Positions 19,841-28,793 of a DNA stretch of 54,226 nucleotides are shown here, in pieces. How positions within the stretch are numbered: the stretch's first letter is position 1; every line of letters starts with the position of its first letter. Origin of the DNA: an uncultured Bermanella sp. (lineage in GTDB: Bacteria > Pseudomonadota > Gammaproteobacteria > Pseudomonadales > Oceanobacteraceae); the NCBI GenBank assembly GCA_913058575.1, contig CAJXRF010000035.1, forward strand, positions 1-54,226. The letters are read 5' to 3'. The translations under genes were made by a program, and so were the position numbers. The notes below the pieces were generated by a model. That model did no database searches and was not told where the DNA came from. It was given only the letters and a program-made list of their open reading frames with translations.

Positions 19841-20881
19841 TCAATTTACTTCTATCTGCACATCACTAGATTTAGCATAGCCAACGCATAACAATACTTT
19901 ACCTTGCTGCTTTTCTTTTTCAGTCAGGCAGTTGTTATCTAATAAATGGGTTTGCCCACCTACTAGCTGGCACTGACAAGCACTGCAAAAGCCACTCCGG
20001 CATGAATAAGGCACCTCGATACCCGAAGAAAGCGCTGCATCCAGTAAAGACTGACCATTCGCAACATTTATTTTGTGTTCCTGCCCTCGTAATTTAAGGT
20101 GAATATCATGCTCGCCAAATTCAGTTGTTTCTTCTGAGCCTATATTTAGCAAACCAGAAAAGCTTTCAACATGTACTTTATCTTCATTGATCCCCATATT
20201 GTTGAGTACTGATATTGCTGACTGCATCATGCCCTGTGGGCCACAAACGTAATACTGGGTATTGGCTGAAATATGAGGCATGTTATTGAGTATTTTTTTA
20301 ATATTATACTCATCTAAGCGACCTGCTTGGCCAGCATCATTAGGGTTGGAAAGTACATGGGTAATACTTAATCGATCGTGAAAGCGATCTGCTAGCGCTT
20401 GCAGGGCTTTCTTGTGCAAAATACTGCTTTCATTCCGGTTACCATAAAGTAAATCAATTTTTACAGAGCTATCTGAATACAATGCTGTCTTAAGAATTGA
20501 TAATACGGGCGTAATACCACTTCCCGCAGCCAACAAAATTAGACGCTCTGCATTATATTGCTTAGGAATATAGCGGAACTGACTACGGGACAAACTAACC
20601 TGTACAGCATCGCCTTCTCGAAGGTAATCATTTAGGTAGTTTGATATATAACCCCCTTTAACACGCTTTATCGTAACTGATAATAATTTATCAAAACTTG
20701 GCGCACTGCACAGCGAATAACTTCGATAAACCTGCTTACCGTCCAATTGCAGTTTAAACGTAAGAAACTGACCAGCATCGTAAGCTATTTTCCCGAATAG
20801 AGGTTGCTTAAGGTAAACGGTAATAGCATCTTCCGATTCTTTTTCAACTTTCCTGACACGCAATGTTTTAAATTCAGACAT
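19841..20881 (-). CDS. Ferredoxin-NAD(P)H reductase with C-terminal [2Fe-2S] domain
   Basis: Single-chain electron donor like PaaE/HmpA-type reductases: FAD-binding barrel with YRSYSLCSAP, NAD(P)-binding domain starting LLAAGSGITPVLSIL and including YVCGPQGMM, then a plant-type ferredoxin with YSCRSGFCSACQCQL and a distal Cys in VLLCVGY. It takes electrons from NAD(P)H to a [2Fe-2S] centre. The ATG at 20881 (346 aa) lies 4 nt after the preceding desaturase stop codon; the open frame runs 11 codons further upstream, inside that gene. As last gene of the operon it is the obvious electron source for the two desaturases and the ferritin-like protein. Confidence 0.92.
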   Translation of the reverse strand: MSEFKTLRVRKVEKESEDAITVYLKQPLFGKIAYDAGQFLTFKLQLDGKQVYRSYSLCSAPSFDKLLSVTIKRVKGGYISNYLNDYLREGDAVQVSLSRSQFRYIPKQYNAERLILLAAGSGITPVLSILKTALYSDSSVKIDLLYGNRNESSILHKKALQALADRFHDRLSITHVLSNPNDAGQAGRLDEYNIKKILNNMPHISANTQYYVCGPQGMMQSAISVLNNMGINEDKVHVESFSGLLNIGSEETTEFGEHDIHLKLRGQEHKINVANGQSLLDAALSSGIEVPYSCRSGFCSACQCQLVGGQTHLLDNNCLTEKEKQQGKVLLCVGYAKSSDVQIEVN

Positions 20882-20885
20882 TAGC

Positions 20886-22145
20886 TCAAGCCACTTCCCA
20901 GTGTTTATCGTCATTCTTTTGCACTGCTGAAAACTTCACAGGCTTGACTCTGTTTTTTAGAATAGTCACCTTTTCTTCGTGACTAATGTCTTCCCACCAC
21001 ACCAGTTTTTTAGCCATAGCGTCAAACCGCTTTAACATTAATAATAAGAATAAATCCATTGAACTCAAATCTTTTAATACGATGGATTCGTTGGCTTTCA
21101 TTTCATCCTGTATATCTTGAAACAAAGCAGGCGCTTCACTCCAGTGACGGCATTTCCAGTGGTGATGGCATGCATGATAACCTTCGTTAAGAAAATTAAC
21201 CGGTTTCTCCAATATGGTGGTGGTATTGTATAGGTAATTTTTTTCGTCTTTTTGCCCACCATAAAATGTATGCTGAGTCCAATGAATGACCCCCATCAAA
21301 AAATTGGTAGCAAACCAAGGTAAGGCCATATAGAGAAGTGCAATTTGCCAGTTGTACCAAGCCAACAAACCAAACAACGTCATGTAAACTAGATTTCCTG
21401 CAATCATGCTCCATGCCTGTTCTTTGTAGTTTAATTTTTTAAAGTACAAATATGGCGTAATCATAAACTGCTGATACATGACTTCATTCACCATGTAGCG
21501 CATGAAATCCCATACACTGCTGTGATCATAGTCTGATGTGGAATAAACATCTTGTAGGCTAGTATTTTCGCGGTGGTGTTGCTGCCCATGGGCTACTGCA
21601 TGAGGAATAATACCGCGAGCAATGGCCAAATAAGAATAAACAAACGAACTTCCTGTCCATTTTTCAAACAGACTATCCCCTTTTAGCGCACCACCTTTTA
21701 GGTGGCCATCCTGATGCATTGCACTAAACGAACGTACAAAACCAGAAATATTTGCTCCGTAAATAAAACTGTAAAATACAAACACTAAGTAATAATTTAT
21801 TTCATTCAACCAAAGCTGGGCAATGAACACAGGAAGTGCCGTCAATGTTAATCCGATGACCGCTGCCAAAATGGGCTCGTCCCTAGGATCTTTTAAGCAA
21901 CGGTCCGCTAATATTTGGACTAAGTCATGATACAAGTCGTGACAGCCACGATTGAGTACTGCATAACCGGGCAGCCAATTTAGTAGCACTTGAGCAAGTG
22001 ATAATACTGTTGATACGGCGAAAATCACACCCATGGCTAGCGTATTTACAAATTGAATTAAGATAAATACAGGAGCCAGTAACCAGCGAATAGACAGTGG
22101 GATTTGCTCCACTGGCCTTTGATTAATTGAAGTATTTACTGTCAT
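20886..22145 (-). CDS. Integral-membrane diiron fatty-acid desaturase/hydroxylase (second in operon)
   Basis: A 419-residue membrane protein with several hydrophobic segments and three His clusters: HQDGH (144-148), HGQQHH (186-191) and HACHHH (324-329), plus HWTQH near 288-292. This is the eight-His ligand pattern of membrane diiron desaturases, hydroxylases and related enzymes. It differs from the first desaturase of the operon in His-box spacing and in its long N-terminal membrane region, so it belongs to a different subfamily. It starts 2 nt after the ferritin-like gene's stop codon and is followed after 4 nt by the reductase, a tight coupling. Reaction and substrate are unknown. Confidence 0.85.
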   Translation of the reverse strand: MTVNTSINQRPVEQIPLSIRWLLAPVFILIQFVNTLAMGVIFAVSTVLSLAQVLLNWLPGYAVLNRGCHDLYHDLVQILADRCLKDPRDEPILAAVIGLTLTALPVFIAQLWLNEINYYLVFVFYSFIYGANISGFVRSFSAMHQDGHLKGGALKGDSLFEKWTGSSFVYSYLAIARGIIPHAVAHGQQHHRENTSLQDVYSTSDYDHSSVWDFMRYMVNEVMYQQFMITPYLYFKKLNYKEQAWSMIAGNLVYMTLFGLLAWYNWQIALLYMALPWFATNFLMGVIHWTQHTFYGGQKDEKNYLYNTTTILEKPVNFLNEGYHACHHHWKCRHWSEAPALFQDIQDEMKANESIVLKDLSSMDLFLLLMLKRFDAMAKKLVWWEDISHEEKVTILKNRVKPVKFSAVQKNDDKHWEVA

Positions 22146-22147
22146 AG

Positions 22148-23116
22148 TTAACCCAATCCAATAGCCTGTAATCGATTTTGGTATTCACTTTGTATTTCTT
22201 GTTGTAAAAGTCGAGTTTGATCTTCTTCGGTCAAATTACCCATTTTATGACCTGGGAATATTTCTATGTCTGCCATGACTTCAGCGTGCATGTCAGCGGA
22301 TGCTTGGTATAAACCAATTGCATGGTCAATCACCTCATCAAAAACTTCATTCATCAGTTGATGAAATTCACCAGCCAAGTTCAAAATTTTATTCCGCATT
22401 GGTAAACCAGATTTAGCTTCGCGCGCAATAAATGCCTCACCGAAACTAACGTGTTGAACCTCATCAGCAAAAACATTTTTAACGATTGAACTTAAAGCAG
22501 GATCCAATTTGGACCAATATTTTATTTCATAGCGATACAACGGATATACCATTCCCTCCAGTACAACGTTATGAGCCAACAACGCAGGTACAAATTGTTT
22601 TTTATCTACCTGCTCATCAATCAAATCGTAAAACTGTTTCATTTTTGGTAGAGTCATTTCCTTTACAAGGTCCTGACGTTGTACCGGTGTCATACCTATG
22701 TCAGCTAATCGACGACAAAACACTTCGTAATGCCTCGCTTCATCAATCGATTGTGTTGCCAAAAATACCTGACTATTTTCATCAGGAGCAAAACTGATCA
22801 TCTTTGACATGTTAACCATAGAAATACGCTCTGCCGTTAGAAAAGTGGCAATATCCATTTTATAAACGCTATTTAATAATGGATCAGTCAGTACCGCTTC
22901 GGAAGGGCCTAAAATGGATTTTTTTCGCCCGTAATCGGTATCAACTAAACGCTTTTGTGCGGTTCGCTCTAACCAGTTTTGAATATCAAACGTGCCATTG
23001 TCCCATTCTTGCGTGGAAAATGCAGGGTTGGCTCGATCGAGCATTTCATGGCCAGACTCTAAAGAATAAAGTGTATCTTCAGTGTCGTTTACTTGGCTAA
23101 TGACTTCTGTATCCAT
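22148..23116 (-). CDS. Ferritin-like diiron oxidase/oxygenase
   Basis: A 322-residue protein of the ferritin/ribonucleotide-reductase-R2 fold. The carboxylate/His ligands are laid out as expected: Glu96 (TAER), Glu126-x-x-His129 (DEARH), Glu187 (VVLEGMV) and Glu219-x-x-His222 (DEVQHVSFGE). The pattern resembles R2-like oxidases, AurF-type N-oxygenases and, more loosely, the cyanobacterial aldehyde-deformylating oxygenase. GGAGAG precedes the ATG. It sits between the permease (25 nt) and the second desaturase (2 nt). Given the amine-forming enzyme in the operon, N-oxidation of an amine or oxidation of an aldehyde is plausible, but the sequence does not decide between them. Confidence 0.85.
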   Translation of the reverse strand: MDTEVISQVNDTEDTLYSLESGHEMLDRANPAFSTQEWDNGTFDIQNWLERTAQKRLVDTDYGRKKSILGPSEAVLTDPLLNSVYKMDIATFLTAERISMVNMSKMISFAPDENSQVFLATQSIDEARHYEVFCRRLADIGMTPVQRQDLVKEMTLPKMKQFYDLIDEQVDKKQFVPALLAHNVVLEGMVYPLYRYEIKYWSKLDPALSSIVKNVFADEVQHVSFGEAFIAREAKSGLPMRNKILNLAGEFHQLMNEVFDEVIDHAIGLYQASADMHAEVMADIEIFPGHKMGNLTEEDQTRLLQQEIQSEYQNRLQAIGLG

Positions 23117-23141
23117 GATATTCTCTCCAAAAGATTATGAT

Positions 23142-24464
23142 TTATTTTGTTATTGAAACTGAATTATTTTTGAAAGCTGTATAGAAGCGATTTCGATACG
23201 CGTATAAAAAGGACAACAGTGAAGTAAGCACCAATATAAACGGCGCAGGTGTTGCTAAATTTTCAAACAAAAGCACGAAGGCTAGCACTAGAAACACCAG
23301 TGCCATTGGTATAAGTAAATAACGAGGTAAAGCAAACACAGAATCTAATTCGCCCTGGGTCTTTCGAAGCCTAAGCACTGCTACGATAATAGCGGTGTAG
23401 ATTAAACAAGTTATCATCACAGCGGTGTTTGCCAATTCGTATTGCAAGGCATAAGCATTGGTAATAATTGAACTTAGCATTGAACAAACGGAAAGAGTGA
23501 TTATTGCAGCGTAAGGGGCAAGCGTTCGCAGAGATATTCGGGTAAACCAAGCTGGAAGCTCACCCTCACGAGCGACAGCATATACCAGTCGAGAAGCACC
23601 TAGCATACCCACATTGAATGAAGTAAACATGGCAAGAAATGAAAGACCCGCCAGAATATAAGTGCCTTTTACGCCAAATAAAGATTCACCAAGTAAAAGC
23701 TGAGGGGCCACCGCCCTTTGCAATGTATTCACGTCAAGATGCAAACTACTGGCGTAAGCAAATAGCCCGTAAAGCCCACCTAACACAACAATCCCACAAA
23801 CCATAGATAACGGAATCATGCGCTGATAGGCTTGTGCATTTCTTCCCATGGGGGTTACCCACTCAAACCCCACAAAGAGAAATAACGATATTGCAACAAT
23901 AGTTGCAAGGGCAATGATTGGGTCAGTTTTTTCTGCTGAGGCCAATACTTCAACTGGTTGTATTGGCTCGGATACTATTGCATAACAAGCAATAAGAACC
24001 ATGACGCTTACCAATAGTATAACCGACCCCAATTGAACTTTAACAGCCATCTCATATCCGCTTAAATTCACGATGGCAATCAATAAAATAAGCAATACCC
24101 CTGTCCAGATCCGAGAAATATCAATTTCCAGCACTTGTAATATCTCTCCAAATGCATAGGTTTCAACACTGGCAATTAAAATCACAATGCTAAGATAAAT
24201 AAAAATTAAAAATAATGAAAATTCATTACCAAAAGCCTTCTTAAAATAAGTTCTTAATCCTGGAGCCGCAGGAAATCGCATTGCTAATTCAGCCGTCGCA
24301 CCAGCCACTATCAAACAAAGTAAACACGCTAAAGCAATGCCCGTTATCAACCAAGTGCCAGAATCAAATTGAAATAAGCTGCCAATAATGGCATAGCAGC
24401 TAATGGCTAATGCCATCCCAAGGCTGGCTGAGACATACTCTAAAAACTCTGTAATTTTAAACAT
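23142..24464 (-). CDS. APC-superfamily amino-acid/amine permease
   Basis: A 440-residue inner-membrane transporter with about 12 hydrophobic segments. The APC hallmarks are visible in the first helix (SLGMALAISCYAIIGSLFQF), the SVETYAFGEIL region and the LGASRLVYAVAREGELPAWF block. The family moves amino acids or polyamines, sometimes as antiporters. Its ATG overlaps the preceding desaturase by 8 nt, so it is translationally coupled. It could import an amino donor or move the amine product; neither is shown. A permease embedded between lipid-modifying enzymes is unusual. Confidence 0.88.
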   Translation of the reverse strand: MFKITEFLEYVSASLGMALAISCYAIIGSLFQFDSGTWLITGIALACLLCLIVAGATAELAMRFPAAPGLRTYFKKAFGNEFSLFLIFIYLSIVILIASVETYAFGEILQVLEIDISRIWTGVLLILLIAIVNLSGYEMAVKVQLGSVILLVSVMVLIACYAIVSEPIQPVEVLASAEKTDPIIALATIVAISLFLFVGFEWVTPMGRNAQAYQRMIPLSMVCGIVVLGGLYGLFAYASSLHLDVNTLQRAVAPQLLLGESLFGVKGTYILAGLSFLAMFTSFNVGMLGASRLVYAVAREGELPAWFTRISLRTLAPYAAIITLSVCSMLSSIITNAYALQYELANTAVMITCLIYTAIIVAVLRLRKTQGELDSVFALPRYLLIPMALVFLVLAFVLLFENLATPAPFILVLTSLLSFLYAYRNRFYTAFKNNSVSITK

Positions 24465-25452
24465 TGCTAGCCTCCTTCATGGTCGCCTCTTCTTTTTGGT
24501 CTTTGCCTTGATTAACTTCGGCTTTCTTTTCGCGAGCAAAAACATCCTGTAACAAAAAACGATGACGCAAATATTTTCGGTTGCTCATTAACCGAGAGAC
24601 TTCTGGAAGATTATAAAAAGGCACTCCTGGGTAAACGTGGTGCTCAACGTGAAAATTAATATTTGCCCAAATCCAAGAAAAGAAAGGATGAGTAACACTG
24701 ATAGTAGTTTTAGCAATATCCATACGAGACTGCTTATCCTTTTCATTTAATTTTGCTAATGGAAAATGCTCATAGCCTCGGGATAGTGGGTTAATGATTG
24801 CTGCTAAGATAAATAATGGAACAGCGTATATCAGAATAAATTCATTCAAGTAGTCATACTGAAAGCAAAACCATAGAAGCATCGCTAAGCTCACTGTATT
24901 AAAAGTCAGCTCAACTAAAACAGATTTACGCACCGCCGCGCTATACTTAGTCAACGAAATTAGAATAAACCTGGGAACAAAAGTGGCCACACGTAAAGGC
25001 AACCAGCGAGTCCGTCCACCGGTATAATTCCATTCATCTGGATCATGCTGCGCATCACCCAAGTAGCGATGATGCCGACGATGACATTCTTTGAATGTGG
25101 TATACGGCATGAAAATAAACCAGGCCAACGCACAACCTACTATCCGATTCCAGCCGTCATTGTTGTAGGCATTCCTATGGCCACATTCATGTTGAAGGAC
25201 CGTAAAAGCATGAATCTGATTTGACAAGACGATGACACAGGCAATGATCGCAATTGTGTTATCAAACCAGAACACACCTGCCGCAGCGGCTATCCAACAA
25301 GCCACATGCATTAACAGATTAAAATTAAAGCGCGCCACGTTTGGCTTCATTAAGCGCCTTATTTCTGGCTCTAGGTTTTCATCTACCACCAAGCGTTTAC
25401 GCAGTGACGCTCGTTCTAGGTTTTCATTATATTCTTGCGGTGGGCTAGCCAT
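24457..25452 (-). CDS. Membrane fatty-acid desaturase (first in operon)
   Basis: A 331-residue fatty-acid desaturase with the classical three His boxes: HECGH (88-92), HRRHH (124-128) and HVEHH (268-272), the last in NINFHVEHHVYPGVPFYNLP as in acyl-lipid desaturases and beta-carotene ketolase-like enzymes. Four to six membrane segments lie between boxes 2 and 3 and before box 1. The charged C-terminal tail (EKKAEVNQGKDQKEEATMKE) is cytoplasmic-looking. It follows the fused aminotransferase-reductase by 60 nt and overlaps the permease by 8 nt. It probably introduces a double bond into an acyl chain; position unknown. Confidence 0.9.
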   Translation of the reverse strand: MASPPQEYNENLERASLRKRLVVDENLEPEIRRLMKPNVARFNFNLLMHVACWIAAAAGVFWFDNTIAIIACVIVLSNQIHAFTVLQHECGHRNAYNNDGWNRIVGCALAWFIFMPYTTFKECHRRHHRYLGDAQHDPDEWNYTGGRTRWLPLRVATFVPRFILISLTKYSAAVRKSVLVELTFNTVSLAMLLWFCFQYDYLNEFILIYAVPLFILAAIINPLSRGYEHFPLAKLNEKDKQSRMDIAKTTISVTHPFFSWIWANINFHVEHHVYPGVPFYNLPEVSRLMSNRKYLRHRFLLQDVFAREKKAEVNQGKDQKEEATMKEASNV

Positions 25453-25512
25453 ATGTCCTCCTAATCTACTGGGCAGAAAATATTGTTAGTTTCTGCGAAT
25501 TACACTGAAAAG

Positions 25513-28188
25513 TTATAAAGCAACCAATTTTTGAAGCTGATCTTGGTTTGCTAACTTATCTGGCTGATGCAAACTAATGCCATAACCTTGGTTTAAAGCA
25601 TCTTTATAAATTTGCAGAGCTTCATCGTATGAGGGCGACGTTCCAATGCTGTAATGCCCATTTCGTTGTGCCATGGCTAGGCTCATGGTTTCAGACAAAC
25701 AAGCTAGGTTTAGCCCGGTAGGAAAGCCAAGAATATTGTAAGGTCCAAATCGTAAGCTAGGATCCGGCAGGGTAAGAATGGCCCCTTCAAACACAAACAC
25801 ATCAGGGCGTTTTTCAAATACTTCCGACTTCATATCTGATGGCCGTGCTGAATCACAGACCACTGCATTTTTTGCCAACCACTCTGGCTCAATGAAAGAT
25901 TGTGCTGCACTCGTGGCAGAAAGCACCACAGGAATAGACCCCAGCTCATTAACAACATTAATAGACATTTTGATAATTTCAGGTTGGCCTAATGCATTAC
26001 ACTGCTGCTGTATTTCATCCACCAATAGCCTATATTGCTTAGCTTCAACAAGTTGCTTTAAAGTATTTTTGAATGTATCCCTCGTTGCATTTTGATTAAT
26101 GATTGAAGCCAGAGAGCCAGCTACTCCATCATTGTCTCCCACTAGTAGATGCTGATATGCCAACGCATACATTTCACCAGCAACATTAATGAGAGAATCT
26201 TTGAAATTTGAATTATTTGGGTTTCCAAACAATGTAATCTGCGAGTAATAGCGCGTAAGGTGCAAGGCAGCAAGGCGCCCTACTGAACCTGCTGCCCCAA
26301 TGACAGCTGCAATATCTGATACACCACCACGATGTTGCCTATCAGCTTTTACCAAACCTTCTACCGATGTAATAGCGGTTAAGCTATTGCCTGTAGTCAC
26401 GTCAATATCAAATTCATTATCGACCACCGATACGCCTGCTCGTGATATAACCGATGTGAAGGCACCTAATCCCACCCTATCAACACCCAAGTCATAGGCA
26501 CATTTAAAATAACCATCAAATAAACGCTTTTTGTTTTCCTTTGATAACTTCATCATTTGAGCAGGTGTTAGAGTACAGCCAATTAACCAGCCTTCTACCC
26601 AATTACCATTTTTGTCATAGACGCGTTTTGCATGATATTGCACAGCAGGATCGAAGAACTTTTTGGCAACAGAACCCACCCATTGATTAAACGCCTGCAT
26701 TTTCTCTTCTGAGTAAAGCTGTAGCGCGGGAGGATAATTTTTTTCCAGAGCATTAGCATCAGTAGGATGAATAAGGAAAGCAAAGCTCCCTAATCGCTTA
26801 CCTGTCGTGTGACTTTCATCTAGCGGCACATTAATTGTCGCCTCTGATACATCTTCATTATCAATAGATTGTGGCGGACCGGCGAGGTAGGAAAACAGTT
26901 CTGCAAAATTTGCTTTGGTTAACATTTCACCCACATAGGCAAGTGCACTGATAAGCTTATCTAGATCAGGCTTTTCCATAATAAGTGGCGGGGCGACACG
27001 TAATACGTTGTTAGCACTAAACGTTGGCAATGTAAGAATTTGAAATTTTTGTAATAAATAGCCGCAAACAATCGGAACAAGAAAACCTGATCCGCTTTGA
27101 TGGGCGATAAAATAACCTTCATCTCCCCCTTGTTCGGCAAATTCTAAGCCCCACATATAGCCTAGTCCACGGGCCTGCTTAAATGCTTTAGGGTAACAAT
27201 CCACAAGCTTGTTAAGTTGCTCACCTAAGTACTGTCCTTTTTCCTTTACAGATGAAATGAGACTAGAGTTATCCTGCAATATTCTATCTAGAACCGCTTT
27301 GCCTACGGTAGAAGTAAATCCGTTATTAGCAAACGTTGAGCTGTGAGCTAGCCCAAAGTGTTCACTCCAAGTTTTTTTATTACACAGCATGGCACCAATA
27401 GGAACCATCCCACCACCAAGCGCTTTAGCCACCAGTAGAATATCGATATTTAAATCTTCGTACATTTCACTAGCAAACAGGTGTCCCGTACGACCAAATC
27501 CTGTCTGAACTTCATCTACAATCAATAGCGCACCATGGGCATCACATAAAGCACGTGCTTTTTTCATAAATTCACACGACGCTAAATGCAGCCCCCCTTC
27601 ACCTTGAATGGGTTCAATAATAAATGCAGCTACATCTCCGGGAATAAATGCCTCAGCTAATTGTTCTTCATCGTTAATATCGATATGAGTGAAGCTTTGG
27701 CTATCGTGATAAATATTGTATTTGAATTTTGGGTTACCGGTTGCACAAAGCGCTGAAAAAGTTTTCCCGTGAAAACCCGTTGCGGTACTGATAATTCGAG
27801 TATTGCCTGTTTTTACCCGTGCAAGTTTTAGCCCTGCTTCAACGGCTTCGGCACCGCTATTTACAAATGTAACGTAGGCCATTTTGCTTGGTGCATGATC
27901 AATTAACCCTTGGGCGAGATCAAGGCTGTCTTGATTATAAAAAGGTTGAGAAAGAGAGGGGCTATTAGACTGTCTTTTTTTCTCCAGTGCCTGCCAAATA
28001 AATTCGGGATTATGACCAAACGATACCGTTCCATATTGACTTGTATAGTCAATATATTCCGTACCGTTTTCATCAATGACTCGAATACCTTTTGCCTGCG
28101 TTAGTAATTTATCGAAATGAATATGCTTAAGCATAAACGATCGTTCAGGGTTTAATAGGTCCATGGTATTTTGATATGTATTCATCAT
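25513..28188 (-). CDS. Class III aminotransferase fused to acyl-ACP/CoA reductase domain
   Basis: An 891-residue two-module enzyme. Residues 1 to about 430 are a PLP-dependent class III aminotransferase: SGAEAVEAG (111-119), DEVQTGFGRTG (225-235) and the Schiff-base Lys255 in VAKALGGG. Residues 465-891 resemble cyanobacterial acyl-ACP reductase (AAR): FAFLIHPTD, GAFTSVISRAG, TTGNSLTA (compare TTGNTHTA), a Rossmann motif IGAAGSVG (630-637), and Cys830 in NLACLSETM matching the acyl-accepting Cys of AAR. Predicted chemistry: acyl thioester to fatty aldehyde, then transamination to a fatty amine. The layout recalls TamH of tambjamine biosynthesis. The start is one of two adjacent ATGs (28188 or 28185) behind GAGG. 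First gene of a six-gene operon. Confidence 0.9.
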   Translation of the reverse strand: MMNTYQNTMDLLNPERSFMLKHIHFDKLLTQAKGIRVIDENGTEYIDYTSQYGTVSFGHNPEFIWQALEKKRQSNSPSLSQPFYNQDSLDLAQGLIDHAPSKMAYVTFVNSGAEAVEAGLKLARVKTGNTRIISTATGFHGKTFSALCATGNPKFKYNIYHDSQSFTHIDINDEEQLAEAFIPGDVAAFIIEPIQGEGGLHLASCEFMKKARALCDAHGALLIVDEVQTGFGRTGHLFASEMYEDLNIDILLVAKALGGGMVPIGAMLCNKKTWSEHFGLAHSSTFANNGFTSTVGKAVLDRILQDNSSLISSVKEKGQYLGEQLNKLVDCYPKAFKQARGLGYMWGLEFAEQGGDEGYFIAHQSGSGFLVPIVCGYLLQKFQILTLPTFSANNVLRVAPPLIMEKPDLDKLISALAYVGEMLTKANFAELFSYLAGPPQSIDNEDVSEATINVPLDESHTTGKRLGSFAFLIHPTDANALEKNYPPALQLYSEEKMQAFNQWVGSVAKKFFDPAVQYHAKRVYDKNGNWVEGWLIGCTLTPAQMMKLSKENKKRLFDGYFKCAYDLGVDRVGLGAFTSVISRAGVSVVDNEFDIDVTTGNSLTAITSVEGLVKADRQHRGGVSDIAAVIGAAGSVGRLAALHLTRYYSQITLFGNPNNSNFKDSLINVAGEMYALAYQHLLVGDNDGVAGSLASIINQNATRDTFKNTLKQLVEAKQYRLLVDEIQQQCNALGQPEIIKMSINVVNELGSIPVVLSATSAAQSFIEPEWLAKNAVVCDSARPSDMKSEVFEKRPDVFVFEGAILTLPDPSLRFGPYNILGFPTGLNLACLSETMSLAMAQRNGHYSIGTSPSYDEALQIYKDALNQGYGISLHQPDKLANQDQLQKLVAL

Positions 28189-28793
28189 GCCTCAGGAAAA
28201 CACTTAAAGACTAGCCCTAAGTATTCCCACTCCTTTTAAAATTTAAATTCATCCAAACTAATTCGGTACTGCCGAACCACTAATTTTCAAATACAAATTA
28301 ACATTCATTAATTTGTTAACTTAATTCTCATATCAAATTAATTACAATTTTAAAAAAATAATTTCCAACACTTCCCCACTAACACCAATAACCACTTTAA
28401 ATATAGGGAGTAATATCAAATCATTAGTAGCAATTACTCTAAAAATAATTATCTAGCGCCATCTGCCTAATAATAAAAAATAGCAATATACAGATAATTT
28501 TTATCTTTTCATTAGCCAGAAAGTAATTCCATACACTTGCATTAGTTAAATGACGCCAAAACAAAATTTTCTTTATTTACAATAAAAATTATCTAATAAT
28601 GCAAAAAAAAATTAAAAGTAAATTTTCAACTAAAAAAAATTTCAAATAAGTTAAACTTTAATATTAAAACCTTAAAAACATTACGATCGTTCTATTACTG
28701 AAATATAAATGCGCTTTATTAATGCAAAATAAATAGTAGAAATAATCTCAACGCACTTTATTAACGCAAAACAATTAAAAGGTTACTTGAATT
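28189..28793. promoter_or_regulatory. A/T-rich divergent intergenic region
   Basis: 605 bp between the divergent fusion gene and SCP2-type gene, strikingly rich in A/T with many A and T runs. It must hold the promoters of both. I found no convincing sigma-70 pair among the many A/T hexamers, and no gene. Such a region is a likely target for H-NS-like silencing. Confidence 0.45.

Noticed and set aside
25513-28188. Tambjamine cluster
   Set aside because: Only the TamH-like architecture is shared; no bipyrrole-forming, adenylation-ACP or condensing enzymes are present in the window.
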